From positions 106,369,360 through 106,433,359 of the forward strand of contig CM054181.1 of NCBI GenBank assembly GCA_028829895.1: 64,000 nt of DNA, in the 5' to 3' direction. This stretch comes from Sinotaia quadrata (lineage: Eukaryota; Mollusca; Gastropoda; Architaenioglossa; Viviparidae). Position numbers and translations under genes: made by a program. The notes below the pieces were generated by a model. It saw nothing but the letters and a program-made list of their open reading frames with translations, made no database searches and was not told where the DNA came from. Positions 26,065 through 40,827 of this stretch are shown piece after piece (position 1 is the stretch's first letter; every line of letters starts with the position of its first letter).

Positions 26065-26320
26065 TGCAAAACTTTACAAGCAAACGAAAACTGCATAAGA
26101 AAAAAATGTACATGCAAAACTTTACAAGCAAAAGAAAACTGCATAAGGAAAAAAATATACGAGCAAAACTTTACAAGCAAAAGAAAACTGCATAAGGAAA
26201 AAAATGTACAAGCAAAACTTTACAAGCAAAAGAAAACTGCATAAGAAAAAAATGTACAAGCAAAACTTTACAAGCAAAAGAAAACTGCATAAGGAAAAAA
26301 ATGTACGAGCAAACCGTACG
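26065..26320. repeat. 48-49 bp minisatellite
   Basis: Five tandem units built on 'gcaaaactttacaagcaaaa' plus 'aactgcataag' and an A run of variable length. Confidence 0.93.
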
Positions 26321-26457
26321 AACAAAACTAATAAAATATTTAAGAATTATTGAGGAAGTTGTAGATTTGCATTACAAATAAAAGAATTGTTGAATTAAAA
26401 AAAGGATTGGCTGGCTGGCTGGCTGGTAGAGAGGAGAAAATCAACAAAATAATCAAC

Positions 26458-26460
<3 letters not shown>

Positions 26461-26542
<82 letters not shown>
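26461..26542. repeat. (GT)n microsatellite
   Basis: Pure GT run of about 82 bp. Confidence 0.97.
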
Positions 26543-26543
<1 letters not shown>

Positions 26544-26795
26544 GTATTGTGTTGTGGTGGTAGTGGGACATTTTTAGTAAATGAAATTCTGCCAAATTAG
26601 TCAAATCGGCGGATTATCTAATAATCATTATTTATTTTTAAAAATACCTAGTTCATGTGTATCTAAAGGTACAGTATAAAACAACGAGTGCATATAGAGC
26701 GTAACGTTATAAAGCGTTAAACATTTTAATACATAATTGTCGTGTGCCTGTAGTGTGTTGTTCAAGTAAAAACAATTCAGAAAAAATCCCAAGTT

Positions 26796-27729
<934 letters not shown>

Positions 27730-28530
27730 GATCTGCAATGAAAAGAAAATGTCGGCCGTCAACGATAGGACTTTTCTTGTGCATTTGATAAAAACCCAAA
27801 TTGGAATAATTTATTTACAACGTTCTGTACCAATTAAGGTGAAGTTAAAATTTCTTTCGGCTGATAATATGTCCTTAATTACAGTTATCAATTTACCTAG
27901 ACCATAAGCTCATAGCGTAACAAGTGAACAAGTTCTTTCTTATCGGATGAGTGCATAGACACCTACATTTAACGATTTCTAAAGTCACCTCCTGCGGACA
28001 CCTGGTAAATTCTCATTTGAACTCGAGACGCATCAAAAATCAAATCTAATAGGAAAACATTGAGAGAGTGTTCACCAATGAAAAACTGAAAAGTTATTTG
28101 AAAGGTAATAATTACTAAGTGAAATGTTCTATTGCTCAAACAAAGGAGAGAGCAAAGACAAGCATTTACTGTCATTCAGCTGAGTCTGTTCTTTCCACAG
28201 TACTATAGCAATATCTGACGTAAAATTCTGAAGTATATTGTCACGCATGACAGAGCGTGAATCGTAGTCAGACTTTTTGAAGGAATCTTAGTGTGTTTAG
28301 TTCACCTTAAAGTTGAGTACGTCAAGGACGTAAAAGTGACAACATAAAAGACTTCCACCATGTTGTAGCTGTTTTTAGAAGTAATGAGTTCTACAAATAT
28401 ACTCTGCAATTCCTAACACTAGAAGAGGCTGTTTAAAAGTCACGTGATAACTTTAATGTCAATAATTTGCAGAAAAGAAATGCTATGGTAGAATTGTGAT
28501 TTAAGAATATTGCCACAGATCATAAACTAC
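27730..28530. other. Non-coding, no feature recognised
   Basis: Unique AT-rich sequence. Confidence 0.4.
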
Positions 28531-28990
28531 TGAACACTACTATTACCACTACTATTACTAATAATAACAATAATAAAAGGAAAAACCAGCAGCAACAACT
28601 ACTATTGCTGCTATAGTGTAGTTATCTTACTTCTACTACCTCTTCTACTGATATTGCTACTTTTACTACTATTTGTAATGTTACAGCGACTACTTCTACT
28701 GTTACTAACCTTGTTATTTCTGCTGATTCTACTATTGACTATTATTGTCATTGCTATGGTTACTATTCATGGCACTACTTCCTGCTATAACTAATTTTGC
28801 AATTTTTTTCCTATTGCTACTATCCTACCACCGCTATGCCTGCTAATAATTGTGCTGAGAATTCTACTACTGCGGCAACTGCGTTCACTACTACCACTAC
28901 TCCTAGTATTATTGGTGTTGTTAATACTATTACTATTGCTGCGCCTACTGTAGCTACTGTGCTGGTGCTAGTTCTGCTACTACCACTTCT
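28531..28990. repeat. Degenerate (CTA/CTG)-type triplet tract
   Basis: Long, decayed triplet repeat, mostly 'ctactattac'-like. Confidence 0.75.
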
Positions 28991-29071
28991 TCAATTGCAT
29001 AGGAAAATCTTGATTATGTGAATATTTTTTTTCTTATCTATATAAAACATGAATATGTTTCTTCATACGTA

Positions 29072-29072
<1 letters not shown>

Positions 29073-29135
<63 letters not shown>

Positions 29136-29184
29136 GATTCATACTCAAACATATAATACAAAATCACACACACGCACAAATGTA

Positions 29185-29264
<80 letters not shown>

Positions 29265-29314
29265 TTCATACTCAAACATATAATACAAAAACACACACAC
29301 GCACACAAATGTAT

Positions 29315-29350
<36 letters not shown>

Positions 29351-29404
29351 TCATACACTCATACTCAAACATATAATACAAAAACACATACACGCACACA
29401 AATG

Positions 29405-29476
<72 letters not shown>

Positions 29477-29575
29477 CACATTCATCTAAAACATACAACA
29501 CACAAACACACACGCACACAAATGCATTCTCTTTCCCTCTTACTCGTACACGCGCACACACATACTCCCTTCCCT
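29073..29575. repeat. Higher-order (TC)n(AC)n array
   Basis: Four units of about 90-130 bp plus a decayed fifth. Each is (TC)n then (AC)n then a conserved ~55-bp spacer containing 'catactcaaacatataatac' and 'gcacacaaatg'. The spacer is well kept while the dinucleotide tracts vary in length. The 220-codon open frame over it is repeat translation. Confidence 0.92.
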
Positions 29576-30200
29576 ACACACCATTACATACTCATTAATC
29601 TCTTGCTTATTTCGAAATTTGCGATGTCACATAGAAAAATAATAATTTCAGTGTCGACTAGTTTTAAACGAAAGGTGTAGATGCATTTTACCTCAGAGAA
29701 AGTCTGTACCCCCCCATACCCACTCTCTGCTTACAGCTGATGTTGATATACCTCGAGGAATCATGGTTAATTTGTAGGTTTGGGCCGAAACGTAGGCTGT
29801 GACAAAACGCGGCAAGTGGGAAAGTCCCATCACAATTGACAAATCGTCAACTGGAAAGTGGAAGGTAAAGAAAACAGGTAGAGGCGAGCGAAATAAAGGC
29901 GGAGAAGGGATTGGGGATTGGGATGGGTGCCTACGGGGAATGATTGGTAGCAGTGGGGTTCTAAGTGGATACATCCGCACTAAAAGATGAAGAGGGATGA
30001 GAGAAAAACAAAGGCACGTGGGGTAGAGACAAATCAAAGAGGTTCCGGTTCTGACAACTTTCAACTGCCTCTCCTTGTATTTTATTTATTTATGCTTTGC
30101 AAGCAAGATATATTCAAGGGTGCTAATTTCTTCAGGGTTTCTAAATGATTATGGTAATGCAATTCATATTATCTTTAATGATATTAATACTTTTTGACAT
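29576..30200. other. Non-coding, no feature recognised
   Basis: 29690-30060 is GC-richer with open frames on both strands, none with recognisable features. Confidence 0.4.
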
Positions 30201-30211
30201 GCTAAATTCCC

Positions 30212-30223
30212 CCCCCTCTCTCT

Positions 30224-30269
<46 letters not shown>

Positions 30270-30479
30270 CACAAACACTGTGCAATCATACACACAAACA
30301 CACACACATTGAATACTTATTCTTTATTGATAGATAGACAAATAGCTGGGGGTGCGTGCGCGTGTGGATGCGAATTCCAATATTTCTATTTGTTTTGTCT
30401 TTTACATTCATTTTATTTTTTATTTTTCTTAAGTGCTAGCTTATCTTTTTAATAACTATTCTCTTTATATATATATAAA

Positions 30480-30557
<78 letters not shown>
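30212..30557. repeat. TC/AC tract and (GT)n tract
   Basis: A short TC run followed by AC (to about 30264), then a separate GT run at about 30480-30557. The two are inverse in sense, about 215 bp apart. Confidence 0.9.
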
Positions 30558-30559
<2 letters not shown>

Positions 30560-31129
30560 ATATCTTGGTAGTATTGGTAAAAACATTGGCCATTCTCTCC
30601 CTGTAATCCGTGTACATAATAATTAGACTGCAATGGACAATGCTGTGACAAGGATGGACTATGCCAAACCAACCAGGAACACCACTCTACCCCCCCCCCC
30701 CCGCCCTACCTCCGCAGAGATACCAAGACAGTGATTTCATTCGCATTACTTTGTGTTAGGGATCATAAAGACAGGGAACTTAGTTAACCGCGCGTTACGT
30801 CACTTGTGGTCACTAGATTGCAATTTCAGAGGTCTAGTGTGAGAAATGACTTCCTTGCAGACGATGGCCTAAAGTTACCCGTCACTAAGAATATGTAGGG
30901 AAAGTGTTCCCAGATAATCCAGAAACTACGCGAGATCAATGTGACACAGCCTATCTAGCACACCAAAGTATGCCTTCTAAAAGTTCAGAGGTCAATCTAA
31001 GACATATTTTCTTGCATCAACACATTAGAAACTGCGCATGGAAAGATAAACGACTTGTCTCGCATAGCAAAAGCTGTGGTCTAAATCTGGGCGCGCCCCC
31101 TATAACAACTTTTCACCAAAGAAAACTAA
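30558..31129. other. Non-coding, no feature recognised
   Basis: A C run at 30691-30702. Otherwise unique, with a 110-codon plus-strand frame (30904-31236) partly made of the next repeat. Confidence 0.4.
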
Positions 31130-31520
31130 GATATGAGCTTAAAACTAGCACACCAAGGCATGTGTCTAGATTGGATGAAGTAATCTATTGCAACTTTTCC
31201 CATATACCAAGACATGTTTATTACTGGATGAGATAAACCTAATAAATAGGCACACATACCAAGACTTGCCTATATAGGATGTAGTAAACGTAATAAGTAT
31301 GTACACACCTAGACGTGCCTATTACTGGATGAGGTAAACCTAATAGATATGCACGCATGCCAAGGCGTCTTTTACTGAATGAGGTAAACCTAATAGATAT
31401 GCTTGTATCCATTACTGGATGACGTAAACCTAACAGACATGCACGCATGCCAAGGCGCCTTTTACTGGATGAGGTAAACCTAATAGATATGCACGTACCC
31501 ATTACTGGATGAGGTAAATT
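31130..31520. repeat. ~58-bp minisatellite
   Basis: About six diverged units share 'actggatgaggtaaacctaa' and 'atgccaaggcg'. Some units are shortened. Confidence 0.85.
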
Positions 31521-31759
31521 GTGGTAAGAAGCCTAGGGTGGGGACTTGATATTTATGCGATTCGTTTTAAGGCACTCAGACATGCGCACTAAACCACTTA
31601 CAAGTGCTGATACAGATACCCCACTACGATTATTTATGGAGCGACGGCCTGATTTATTTAGTGATTAATTTTGACTCGTTCGCCCCCCCCCCCCCCAGCA
31701 GATAAACTGCGACATAAAGAAAACAAACTTGAACAATTACTCATCTATGACGCCAACTT

Positions 31760-31925
31760 TTCAACGAGACGCTACGCTACAATTATATAATTGACGCTAC
31801 ATTAATGCTACACGAAACGAGACGCTACACTACAATTATATAATTGACGCTACATTAATGTTACACGAAACGAGACGCTACACTACAATTATAATGGACG
31901 CCACATTAACGACACAATAAAAGGA
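31760..31925. repeat. ~55-bp minisatellite, three units
   Basis: Units contain 'acgagacgctacactacaat' and 'gacgctacattaatg'. A C14 homopolymer lies just upstream at 31683-31696. Confidence 0.88.
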
Positions 31926-32394
31926 GACACTACAGTTACAATTAACAATGCTACACTGTTAAAGACACTCAAGGAGCAAGTAACAGATCACAATTAAAAT
32001 TTTAAAGGGAAAGGAACAATAATACAAGATAGATTGTGAATATTAGAGTTTTGATCAAAGATCGTAAATCTACAATGAACGTGCTACGTCCAAGTCGCAT
32101 TTACAAAGCTTAGAAAGACAGCCACAACTCTCTCCCTTAAAGAGTACTCCACTTAAGGTCATGTCACTTCCTATTTCATGACAGAAAACATAATAAGCAT
32201 GTACACATACATTCCAAGACACACCGGAATGCTGTCCTTTTTATTCTTTTATTTTTTCTTTCGCAGTCTGCATTTGAATTTTGTACGTGAAACACACACC
32301 TTAAACATGGTGCAGCTGCTATAATTGACAGTTTATTTCAAGCATGAAAGGAGTGTTCCAGATTTCACGTAAACACGTCCTAAAGGCTTAGTCA

Positions 32395-32690
32395 TAACTT
32401 ACACGCTCATAACTCATTTATGGCAAACATCTTTGCGACTCACTCATGAAAACATCATCATAGTTTACTACTCCATTATCCTCACAGCTCATTCATAATA
32501 TACATCCTCACAACATTTAAATCAGACATCCTTACGGCTCAGTCATAACAAACGTCCTCACAGATCATCACAAGAAGAATCCTCGTGTTCACTCACATCA
32601 AACCTCTTCACGGCTCATTCATAACAAACCCCCTCACGGCTCAGTCATAACAAACCTCCTCACAGTTCAGTCATAACCACCATCCTAAAC
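32395..32690. repeat. Degenerate ~27-bp minisatellite
   Basis: Units on 'cctcacggctcagtcataac' that become more regular to the right. Confidence 0.8.
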
Positions 32691-33475
32691 ATCCCCTTAT
32701 AGTAATATACATTGTTTCAACCTCTGTACTCTAGCTGTCACAGTAAATTAAGATTGATATATTGTTTTGACGTCACTCGAAATTCGTTTCATTGAAGATT
32801 ATTGAACGCTGGACAACAATATTAATCCACAAAAATATTTCGAATCAACTTGTACAAATCTTACTGGCAACTACCCGCTCGTGCTGTGCATGCAGTTTTG
32901 CAAACAACGCCCGCACAGTGCAGATGCGACGCGTTAAATACGAGAAGATAATTATGACTGATAAATGCAAGGGAAATAACTGACTGATTAGAAGCCCAGG
33001 AGAATTAAGAAGTATGCACTCGGAGACCTGGAGTATAATGTTTTAATAGCCACATATTCGCAACACGACAATTATCTATTGGCCTCTGTACTGTTATAAA
33101 GCGGGAAACGTGTTGCAATAAAAGTCTGCGATGAATCGCCTTCCTGCAACAAATCTCAACAGCCATATGTGTATCTCTTCCCGACACCCCCCCCCCCCAA
33201 CATTCAGATGTGGGCATTTTAGTTTCTCTCCGTTTTGCAAAGATCCTTGGTAAAAGCATTAGCAAAGTTCTGAAGGCAAATATTTAAGATCTACCAGTTC
33301 TAGTAATACATTTGTTGAAGAAATATCCTAGCAGTTATAGTAGTATCATTACTTTTTATAAAGTTGTAGTAGATGTAATAAAGTAGTTATACTATATGTG
33401 ATTACGTTGAAGTCGTAGAAGTTCTAGAACTAAATTTGGTGATAAAGTTTCAGTAAAATTTGTACATGTATAGCA
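32691..33475. other. Non-coding, no feature recognised
   Basis: Unique sequence with a C run at 33187-33198. Confidence 0.4.
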
Positions 33476-33495
33476 ATAATAATAATAATAATAAA

Positions 33496-35085
33496 TCATA
33501 TTGTAAATGAATTACTAAAACATATTCCCACAGAAGATATTAGAGAAAACAATAATATAATATACGCCACTGTTAAAATAATTGAAAAACATTCAATTCC
33601 AGCCAAACTACAAACAATGAAACCAACAGTACCATATTGGAAAAGAAGAATAGAAAAGAAAATAGATTGCACTAGGAAAGAAATAATCCAAATGACAGAA
33701 GCAATACATAATAAAGGAAAAATGAAAGCAATATTAATTAGAAAATGCTATCTCAGTTGCAGGAGCATTAAGACTGCAACAGAAGATGCAAAACAAAGAC
33801 TACTGAGACAGCCACCGTTTGAAGAGATACAACGCAAGAGGTCACGAATTCCAACAAAACTAAACATCCAAACTGAATATGGAAGACTATACCAAGAATT
33901 CAAAGGAAATTGCAGAATAGAACAACTGATGCCAAACATTCAGGATACCAAGACCTTCTGGGAAAACATTTGGAGCAATCCAAATACGCATAACACCTCA
34001 GCCAGATGAATTCAGGAACTGAACGATGAGCATAAAGACACACATCAACAATATAACGTCACAATCAGCGAGAAAGATATCAAGAAGAAGGTAAGAAAGA
34101 TGGCAAACTGGGAAGCCTCAGGCCTTTAACAAGTACACATATTCTGGATGAAACATGTTGCCTCCTTACATAGTAGACTTGCTGAACAACTGCAATACAT
34201 ATTAAACAAACCAGAAAACTTGCCAGCCTGAATGGTAAAAGGAAACACAAGTCTGGTTATGAAAGATCCAGAGAAAGGACAACACCAAATAACTATCGTC
34301 CAGTCACATGCCTATCAACTACTTGGAAATTACTGTCAGGAATTATATATGATAAAATTATGAGTCACATTGAAACAAACTTCTAAACAATGAACAAAAT
34401 GGTGCAAGACCAGGCAGCAGAGGAACAAAGGACCAATTGCCAATTGATAAAGCCATAGTTACTGACAGCAATAAACGAAGACCAAACCTTGCAGTGGCAT
34501 GGAATGCCTAAGAAAGGCCCATATCTCAGTTGTACATCCATGGATACTTTAAACAATAAAAATGTACGAAATAGCACATTAGTACAGAACCTAATTCAAG
34601 AATCAATGAAAAACTAGAAAACCATCCTCACGTGCAACAACACTGATATTGCAGACATAACAATAAAATGTGGATTCATTATCACCACTGTTGTTCTGCA
34701 TTGCCCTAAATCCTCTCAGTCAAGTCATCCACAAAACAGGATTAGGATACAAAATGAAAGCTGGACAGGTCATCAGCCATTTGCTGTACATGGACGATCT
34801 CAAGCTCTATGGTAAAAATTAACGTGACATCATCACATCGCTGATAAATACTGTCAAGATCTGCAGTGATGACATTCGGCCTTGAGAAATGTGGAAGAAC
34901 TATCATCCAGAAAGGCAAGGTCAAAACAATTTAGGGCCTGCAATTCGACATCGGAAAAATCAACGATGTTTCAATGGAAAATGGATATAAGTATCTTGGG
35001 ATATACAACATCAAGAAAATATGCAGAGAAGTGAAGTCCAAAGTTAAGAGAGAGCATGAAAAACGGGTTAGACAAGGTTTAAATC
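33496..35085 (+). pseudogene. Dead LINE reverse transcriptase fragment
   Basis: Plus-strand conceptual translation gives a LINE-type polymerase: an N-terminal block with PYWKRRIEKKI (near 33635), a KMANWEASG-like block (about 34099), a block with SPLLFCIALNPLSQ (about 34690), and the RT active-site motif LLYMDDLKLYG (about 34783-34815). The reading frame carries several in-frame stops (for example 34007-34009) and frame changes, and the 5' part is missing, so it is not functional. It begins beside an (AAT)n tract (33476-33495) and fades into satellite DNA at about 35090. The YMDDLKLY form suggests a LINE with a restriction-like endonuclease (R2/R4/NeSL-like), but I cannot place it firmly. Confidence 0.8.
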
Positions 35086-35089
35086 TGCA

Positions 35090-35960
35090 ATTATAACGTG
35101 TAAAGTCGTTAATGTACGGTTTAAGCATGTGATTGTCGTGTCTGAAGATTGTCGTGCGCATCACATGTATAATTATAAAGTCTTAGGACGTGATTGAAAG
35201 GTATATGTACACGTGTATAAGGTCTAAAGATTATAAAGTCTTAAGATGTGACTGTACGGATGACATAATTATAAAGTTTTAAGACGTGACTGTACGGATG
35301 ACATAATTATAAAGTCTTAAGACGTGACTGTACGGATGACATAATTATAAAGTCTTAAGACGTGACTGTACAGATGACATAATTATAAAGTCTTAGGACG
35401 TGACTGCAGGGTTTACATATTTATAAGTGCTAAAGACGTGACTATAATGTGTTGTATTACTAAATGAATTTTGGCTGTGAGGCTCAAGTGAATGATTAAA
35501 AAGTCTTTTAAAAAATGTAACTTCATACTGCAAGCGTTATCATTACTGAAAGCTTTAATAAAATACTATTATAAACTCTGAAAACTTGAGTTTAATATTT
35601 TATTTTTAATATGATAACTTAAGCTGTGACTCTGAACTTAAGTGTGTGCTCATAAAGACTATAAATGTGACTGTAAGGTTTGTGTGTGATTATTAGATCC
35701 TAATACGTGCGTGACTATACGCTTTAAGTGTGTTATTATAAAATCAGAAGACGTGACTGTAAGGTCAAGTGTGTGTGTTATTTTAATGTCACAAGATGCA
35801 ATAGTAGGCTTCAAGTGTGCTGTTATAAGGTCTGGAAACGTTAAACTAAGATATAATAATGTCCTAAGAGGTAATTATAAGCTATACGTGTGTCATTAGA
35901 TGAAGACGTTAGCGAAAGCCTTACCTTCGGTTTAACAAAGTCAAAAGGCGTGACTTCCGG
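35090..35960. repeat. 38-bp minisatellite with degenerate flanks
   Basis: A regular core at about 35232-35420 holds nearly five 38-bp units ('tataaagtcttaagacgtga' then 'ctgtacggatgacataat'). Both sides carry decayed relatives of the unit. Confidence 0.9.
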
Positions 35961-36593
35961 CTTGAAGTGTATGATTATAAGATGTGCCTAATGTTTAAGT
36001 GTGTATAGATTGTAAGACTTCGCTATGTGCTATCTCTGCTAAAATTACATGTCAAAATGGCGGTAAGTCTTGTGAAAAGTACATACTTAATGATAATTTC
36101 AAACCCATTTATTTTTCATTTGAAGATTCTTACACCAATCTGTCGCTATTCAAAATTGTATTTGTTGCCTTCGTGGGGATGCAACCTAAAGACCTGACTG
36201 AGGTGCACAAATGTCTTTCTCATATGAGAATGAACTGTTATTTTTGGTCATATAAACAGGCCTACATCACCTACACACGTGGATGTCTGCTCTTGATTTG
36301 CTACATGTGGATTAACTGGATTAGATTGGCAGTCCAGTAGGGACAGACGGAAAGTAATAAGATCTAAATCTATCCTTTCCCATTTGACACTAATCTCTGT
36401 TACCCCCCTTGCAGAGAGTGAAATTGGGTTGTTCAACAGTCGTGACATATTGCACGTCTTTAGAGAGATAAAATCTTTTTCTTCTCCTTTCTGAACTGCA
36501 GCCTAGTTTTATAATTAGTCGTCTCTCTGGATTAGAAAAAAATGAAATGTAAAATATTATATCTTCAGCAAATCAGAATCATTTATATTTTAA

Positions 36594-38156
36594 TGTGTAG
36601 AGCAGTAAAATTGCCTATCCCTTTTTTAAAATTTATATAAATTGTTAAATTGTCAGAGTGACCCGACTTTATGATGGTGTTTATGTTGGAGTAAACACTC
36701 GAGTTGAGAATATGCTAGAAATTGCGGATGTAATACAAACTAATTGAGTAGAGTTTATTATCCGATGGTTATGACTTATGGAGAACGAGATCAACCAATC
36801 AGCTGAGATTAAAGAGTTTACCTGCTTTAGAAAAAAATCTATTGTCTGATCACTTGAATTTGAAGTGGCAAGAAGTCCAGTCATGAAAGACTTAATGGGG
36901 ATTTAACTGACTGTTTGAGAGAGTTTGGACTTAGAAATATTGTGTGCCTTTGCTATTGATTTGTTATACTTGTGTTTTACTTAGAGATGTATTATGTGAG
37001 TACACTATTATTTCTACAAATGTTTGAATTAAAATACTCATATATAGTATGCTAAACACTTTGCATTGTTTTGATATTCTGTATTTATTATGCTGTGTGC
37101 GTGTACCAGGCTAATAAATACTGTTGCAGGAAACTGTAAGTTGAGACTGAACTGTAAGAAAGAATGGAGTTATAAAGCAATAAACTGGAAACTTAATGTT
37201 TCTTTCCTGATTATATTTTACAGGGACAAGCAGTCTTTCTATTTTCTGTGTATGATTTGAACCTCCTGGTTTACTGATTGTAAACTGCTATGACTGACCA
37301 TGAGAGAGGTGGGGAGCAGTGTGTAAGTGTAAAGGATACACGCACTTCGTTGATACGCACACTTTGTATGGTGGCATTGTATCGAGTAATTCTAGTGCAA
37401 GGACGTTACTTGAATTGCTGTAATTGTTATTCTGCTTGAGAGAGCTGGTGTGGTGGGAGAAAGTACCTAGGCTGGTTTGGGGAGAATAGTAGCACATATT
37501 AGTGTTTTCAATGTGTGTTGAGACACTTGGAGTTGACAGCAAATTATAAACTTGTGACATTGATGCAAAAGCATGCTATTGATAAAGTGCTGAATTCAGG
37601 TTATGTAAATAACTATTATCGTTTATCTCTTATAACTCTATTTCTGTACTCTGATAAGACCTATCCTGTGATTTGTATTGACACTATTGTTGAATTGTAT
37701 TTTAGATATAAGACTGTAAATTATAGAAATTATTCGAACATGGTTTTGTGGAAATATCAATGTCAAGTAATTTATTTTATTGTATTTGTCATATGTATGT
37801 TTGATTGCTGATTTAATAAATTTATTGACTTTATGCATATTGATAACCTGATGTAGGAGAAAAAAGTGGGTGGATGGTGGCTCGCTAAATATAAGTTAAA
37901 GACGGATTTGTCTTCTCCTATAATAAGAAGTTTTCCACCTACGGAATATTGTGTGATGCAAATATTTATCTTTAATGTTGTGGAAGAGAGAAAAGGTTTA
38001 TAGTGCCTGCATATCCGCCAAGTGAGAGAGACGCGTGGTGTCTGCTGGATGATCATTAATGAAAATAAATTAAGATTCTTATCACTTGTAAATAGTTTTG
38101 GATGATTAATTATTAATAATAATCATATCCATTAACTGAGTGGCGTTGGCATCACA
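36594..38156 (+). mobile_element. LTR copy, family A
   Basis: About 1563 bp matching family A end to end, from TGTGTAGAG to GGCATCACA. The flanks (tttaa and gattg) do not match, so a target-site duplication is not visible. The copy may have recombined with another, or be old. Confidence 0.78.
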
Positions 38157-39160
38157 GATTGTTTTCTGATGTCTTGAAAGAAAACGAATAGATTAGCTAA
38201 GGCACAGACTCTCGAGTATCATATCAGTATGGAACTTAAAGAAAAGGAACCCAACACGTTTTTGAGAAAGTGATTTGAAATATTAATTCTTCGTATTAAT
38301 TATTAATATTAATTCTTATTAATATTAATAATTAATTTGCATATTAATTCTTCAAAAAAGAGGATCATTTCTAGTTAAATTTGGATCATTTGTGCAACAT
38401 GCTTTTTAAACGACGAGGGGGTCACTTAAATTATAAGAATGTTATTATCATCTCTCACATTATGGTATTACACACCTCTCAAATTCCGGATTGGGTAAAG
38501 GAGCAACTTCCGTACCCCTTCCAGGAAATCTAAGTATTATATAATATAAAGCCCTTTAGATAAAATGCAAACTTATGCAGAAAGAGGTAATGACAATTAG
38601 TGAGTGTGTGTGTGTATGTGTGTGTGTGTGTATGCGTGCGTGCGTGCGTACCTGCATACGTGTGTGCGTGTGTTTATGTTGGGAGCCTGATGACGATCCA
38701 AGGACACTTGTGTAAAAGAAGACATTGACAATGAAACATTCTTATCTTAAAACCAGTAACCGACTAAAATCTTTACATCCTCCACCCTGAACAAAATAAA
38801 AATGAAGAAAACAGCGAAGATTTAAAAAAAAAAAAACTATTTTGATGTTAGTGAAACAGAACGCAGCATAAACGTGTTTACAAAAACACGCGCGCGAGAA
38901 CAGTGGCAATTCAAAAAAAACCGGGATACCGATCAGCGTCGTGAAAACGTTAAAATGTACACTCCTACAGCTAAATGAGGTGAGTTTTTATAGCACTCCT
39001 GATAGATACCAGGGTGTTCTTGCCTTCTCAAAAAGCACTTAATTCCAGACAGCCGCATTTACGGGCCCAGATGTGCAAAGGAATGCAGAGGAACTGCAAC
39101 TCGATTTTGACAGTAGGAGTAGACAATCAATCACCGCGAGAATATGAACGCCAGAAGATA
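38157..39160. other. Non-coding with AT and GT tracts
   Basis: An 'attaatatt'-rich tract at 38280-38350, an impure GT/GC tract at 38600-38675, and an A run at 38824-38836. No gene seen. Confidence 0.4.
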
Positions 39161-39164
39161 AGTG

Positions 39165-39410
39165 CAAGCAGTTGATGAAGAGAGGTCATAAATTGAATTA
39201 AGACAGGCAGAAGAAGAGCCGCAAGCAGTAGTAGGTGAGAACTCTTAAATTGAATATGAAAGCGAGAAGACGAGTGCAAGCAGTAGAAGGTGAGAACTCA
39301 TAAATTGAATATAAGCTAGAAGACGAATGCAAGCAGTAGAAGGTGAGAACTCATTAATTGAATATGAAAGCTAGAAGGAGAGCGCAAGCAAGAGAAGCAG
39401 AAGATTCATA
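39165..39410. repeat. ~60-bp minisatellite, four units
   Basis: Units contain 'gcaagcagtagaaggtgaga' and 'aattgaatat'. The edges are diverged. Confidence 0.87.
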
Positions 39411-39639
39411 AATGAATTTCAATCCTTGAATTAAATTAGAGGCAGTACAGAAAAAATTAGCGATGATGTGCGTTTGCATTCTCTGCAAATAAAACATATT
39501 CCTACAACAATAAAACACAACAAAATGTATTTTCTTGGGATATGAATATTACTTCCAACTGACCTCGAAATAATGGGCTTTAAATAATTAGCAGTTTACT
39601 TAGGGTGCAAACTGAGAAAAAAACAATTTCCGTGATTAT

Positions 39640-40827
39640 TTAAAATGTTTATTGGTTTAGGTTGTGAAACTATTGTAGAGTTTCATAAAAATAATGAAAG
39701 TCAAATGCACATAACATTTTCAAAGATGGCGGCTGTCGCCAGCACGTGTTCACAATCAGGCGGTTTGCAACAAATCTCTTTCTTATTCAAGCAATGTCCT
39801 CACGAGTCCCTTCTAGGCATGTTACACAACTGTTCCAAAATCTTCATTGAGCTCACAAAGCACACCATAGAGAATTGTCCTGAATTTCACCATGTGTTTT
39901 CAAGCATATCAGGATGCATGTCTCGACTTTTTCATGTGTATTATTCACCACAACTCAAGGAACATTCAAAATAATCTCCGCGAATTCTCAAGACCAAACT
40001 CAAACCACCATTTCCGCTGTATCGGCTCTCAGACGGAATTCACAGGAATCACTCTACAGTAACACGTTTTACTGATAAGTTGATAAAAATGCTGGATTCA
40101 CACACCACATCACCAAGCAAGTACAGTTTCACTGCTGCTTGAAGTGAAAGGGAAAAAAATCATGCTTTCCTGCAAAAGTCAAATTAAAGCAGCACTAAAT
40201 TCCAAGCATATTTCATCTCTAAACTCTTTCGTCTCTTACAAACGTTTTAAAATTACAAAATCCTGCACAATTTCGTTAACCCAATAATACACACACAGCA
40301 TAAGAAATATAGCATCAATCAAAATTCACAAGTAGAATGTACATTGAAGTAAAATGAATGAACCTAGAAATAATAGTTCAATTACATAAGCATTCTCTAA
40401 TTCAAATCATACATTAATATCAAACGTACGAAATATTCTAAGTCCATTCTTTCTTTATCAGTCAGTTAATGTACCATAAGCTATCACCTTTATGACTGGA
40501 CTCGAGATGTTCAAATTCAAAGTGATAGAATAGAGTACTTATTCAACAAAGAATCTTTTGGTCCATCCCCATTGGATGAGTTTGTTATGAACAAGTGTTA
40601 GAATATTAGTTTAAAAAAAAAAAGTACTGCTCATCCAGTTGAAACTGGTTTGGTTTGAATCAGCAATTTTCTAGCATATTCTCAACCAAAGTTGTTTTAC
40701 TCCAGCTCTGACACTTACAAAAAAATGCCATCACAAGAAGTGCCCGGGATCGGGTCACTTTGACAATTTAACAATTTATATAATAATTAAGTTTAGAAAT
40801 AGAGATAGGCAAATTTACTCTGCCACA
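39640..40827 (-). mobile_element. LTR fragment, family A, truncated
   Basis: Inverse copy. The right end is complete (..CTCTGCCACA at 40827), and the sequence matches the copy at 62910 over the 'caaagatgg' region. The other terminus and roughly 400 bp are missing, so the fragment is truncated and no target-site duplication can be read. Confidence 0.75.

Noticed and set aside
25813..26244. 143-codon plus-strand frame
   Set aside because: The second half is the 48-49 bp minisatellite read in shifting frames, and the first half is purine-rich unique sequence without a domain.
29018..29680. 220-codon plus-strand open frame
   Set aside because: It is the translation of TC and AC repeats (Ser-Leu and Thr-His runs), with no unique protein sequence of note.
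29693..30064. 123-codon minus-strand frame
   Set aside because: Both strands are open in this GC-richer patch, and the residues show no domain, signal peptide pattern or splice context.
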